This document shows positions 63,639-64,000 of a DNA stretch of 64,000 bases, piece by piece (within the stretch, counting starts at the first letter, position 1; each line of letters begins with the position of its first letter). The notes beneath the pieces are model-generated. The model had not been told where the DNA came from, did not search any database, and saw only the letters and a list, made by a program, of their open reading frames with translations. A program made the position numbers and the translations under genes. The stretch lies in NCBI RefSeq assembly GCF_000969645.2, contig NZ_CP014222.1, positions 3,103,740 to 3,167,739 of the forward strand, in the 5' to 3' direction. Source of the stretch: Janthinobacterium sp. B9-8. Its GTDB lineage: Bacteria; Pseudomonadota; Gammaproteobacteria; Burkholderiales; Chitinibacteraceae.

Positions 63639-64000
63639 TCAGGAATGGATATAGTGTTCTAGCTGGGCAATCGTGAATTTTTGTTCTTCGATAATTTCCC
63701 GCACCAAATCGCCAATCGATAACACACCTAATACTTTATCACCGTCTAAAACCGGCAAATGGCGAATGCGTTTTTCGCTCATGATAGCCATACATTCATC
63801 AATGGTAGCCGATGGCGGCACACAGAGTAATTTACGCGTCATGATTTCTGATACCGGCGTTCCTGCCGAAGTCTTACCCATCAAAATCACTTTTCTGGCG
63901 TAATCACGCTCTGAAAAAATCCCAACCAAGTGGTTTTCTTCCATCACCAGCAATGCACCAATATTTTTTTCTGCAAGCACCTGTAAAGCCTGATAAACCG
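63639..64000 (-). CDS. CBS-domain protein, 5' end outside window
   Basis: Only the last 120 codons are visible: the frame is open to the window edge (VYQALQVLAEKNIGALLV), so the GTG at 63980 is internal. Two CBS motifs: GIFSERDYARKVIL with PVSEIMTRKLLCVPP, and AIMSEKRIRHLPVLDGDKVLGVLSIGDLV. Such two-CBS proteins bind adenine nucleotides and usually regulate other proteins. Confidence 0.9.
   Translation of the reverse strand, partial: VYQALQVLAEKNIGALLVMEENHLVGIFSERDYARKVILMGKTSAGTPVSEIMTRKLLCVPPSATIDECMAIMSEKRIRHLPVLDGDKVLGVLSIGDLVREIIEEQKFTIAQLEHYIHS

Overview
The window looks like chromosome of a betaproteobacterium of the order Neisseriales (Chromobacteriaceae/Chitinibacteraceae type; an Iodobacter-like organism is my best guess). 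The basis is gene content and order (ntrYX followed by trkAH, a beta-type argA, PotABCD and ExaC/DUF779 sets, PagL), moderate base composition, and dense families of short intergenic hairpin repeats. I saw no rRNA, tRNA, CRISPR array, transposase or phage gene.

Left part (1-29 kb), mostly housekeeping and signalling: a truncated ntrY, an ntrX with a degenerate ATPase, a TPR protein, the Trk potassium transporter (trkA, trkH) and a LysE-type exporter. Then come a frameshifted remnant of a chemoreceptor sensor domain, metQ, a DUF1275 membrane protein, a choline/betaine ABC transporter (minus strand, with a small coupled leader gene), a VanZ-like protein and the polyamine operon potABCD (minus). 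These are followed by a coupled HD-GYP/EAL cyclic-di-GMP pair, dgt, a small lipoprotein, a GNAT acetyltransferase, an aldehyde dehydrogenase with its DUF779 partner, a TerC-like DUF475 protein and a chemoreceptor.

Central part (29-46.3 kb), all on the minus strand, is the most notable block: a large Ter (tellurium-resistance/stress) locus. In transcription order it has terD and terX paralogues, two TerY-type vWA proteins, a PP2C phosphatase and a protein kinase (the 'TerY-P' triad). A second set follows: terD, terF-like, AIM24 and terZ-like genes, then a tightly overlapping five-gene biosynthetic module (ATP-grasp, PRTase-TRSP, HAD phosphatase, StiP-type PRTase with a PELOTA-like tail, HpcH/HpaI-type aldolase), and finally terA. 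The module is of the kind proposed in published comparative genomics to make an unidentified nucleoside-like metabolite. Calcium-binding TerD proteins, vWA metal-site proteins and reversible phosphorylation would form the sensing and relay part. The junction between the StiP-type PRTase and the aldolase carries a diverged 88-bp tandem duplication that creates a 31-residue chimeric reading frame.

Right part (46.5-64 kb): a divergent lysR/azoR pair, pirin, a SoxR-type regulator facing a VOC protein across a promoter with a 19-bp spacer, a surface-polysaccharide cluster (two tandem GT2 paralogues, a GT4, an initiating sugar-phosphate transferase), pagL, argA, a large PAS-GGDEF-EAL protein, a second LysE-type exporter, an M3 oligopeptidase, a HAD nucleotidase and a truncated CBS-domain protein. 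Intergenic spaces in the Ter and polysaccharide regions are filled with at least four families of palindromic MITE/REPIN-like repeats, two of which supply the stop codon of the neighbouring gene.
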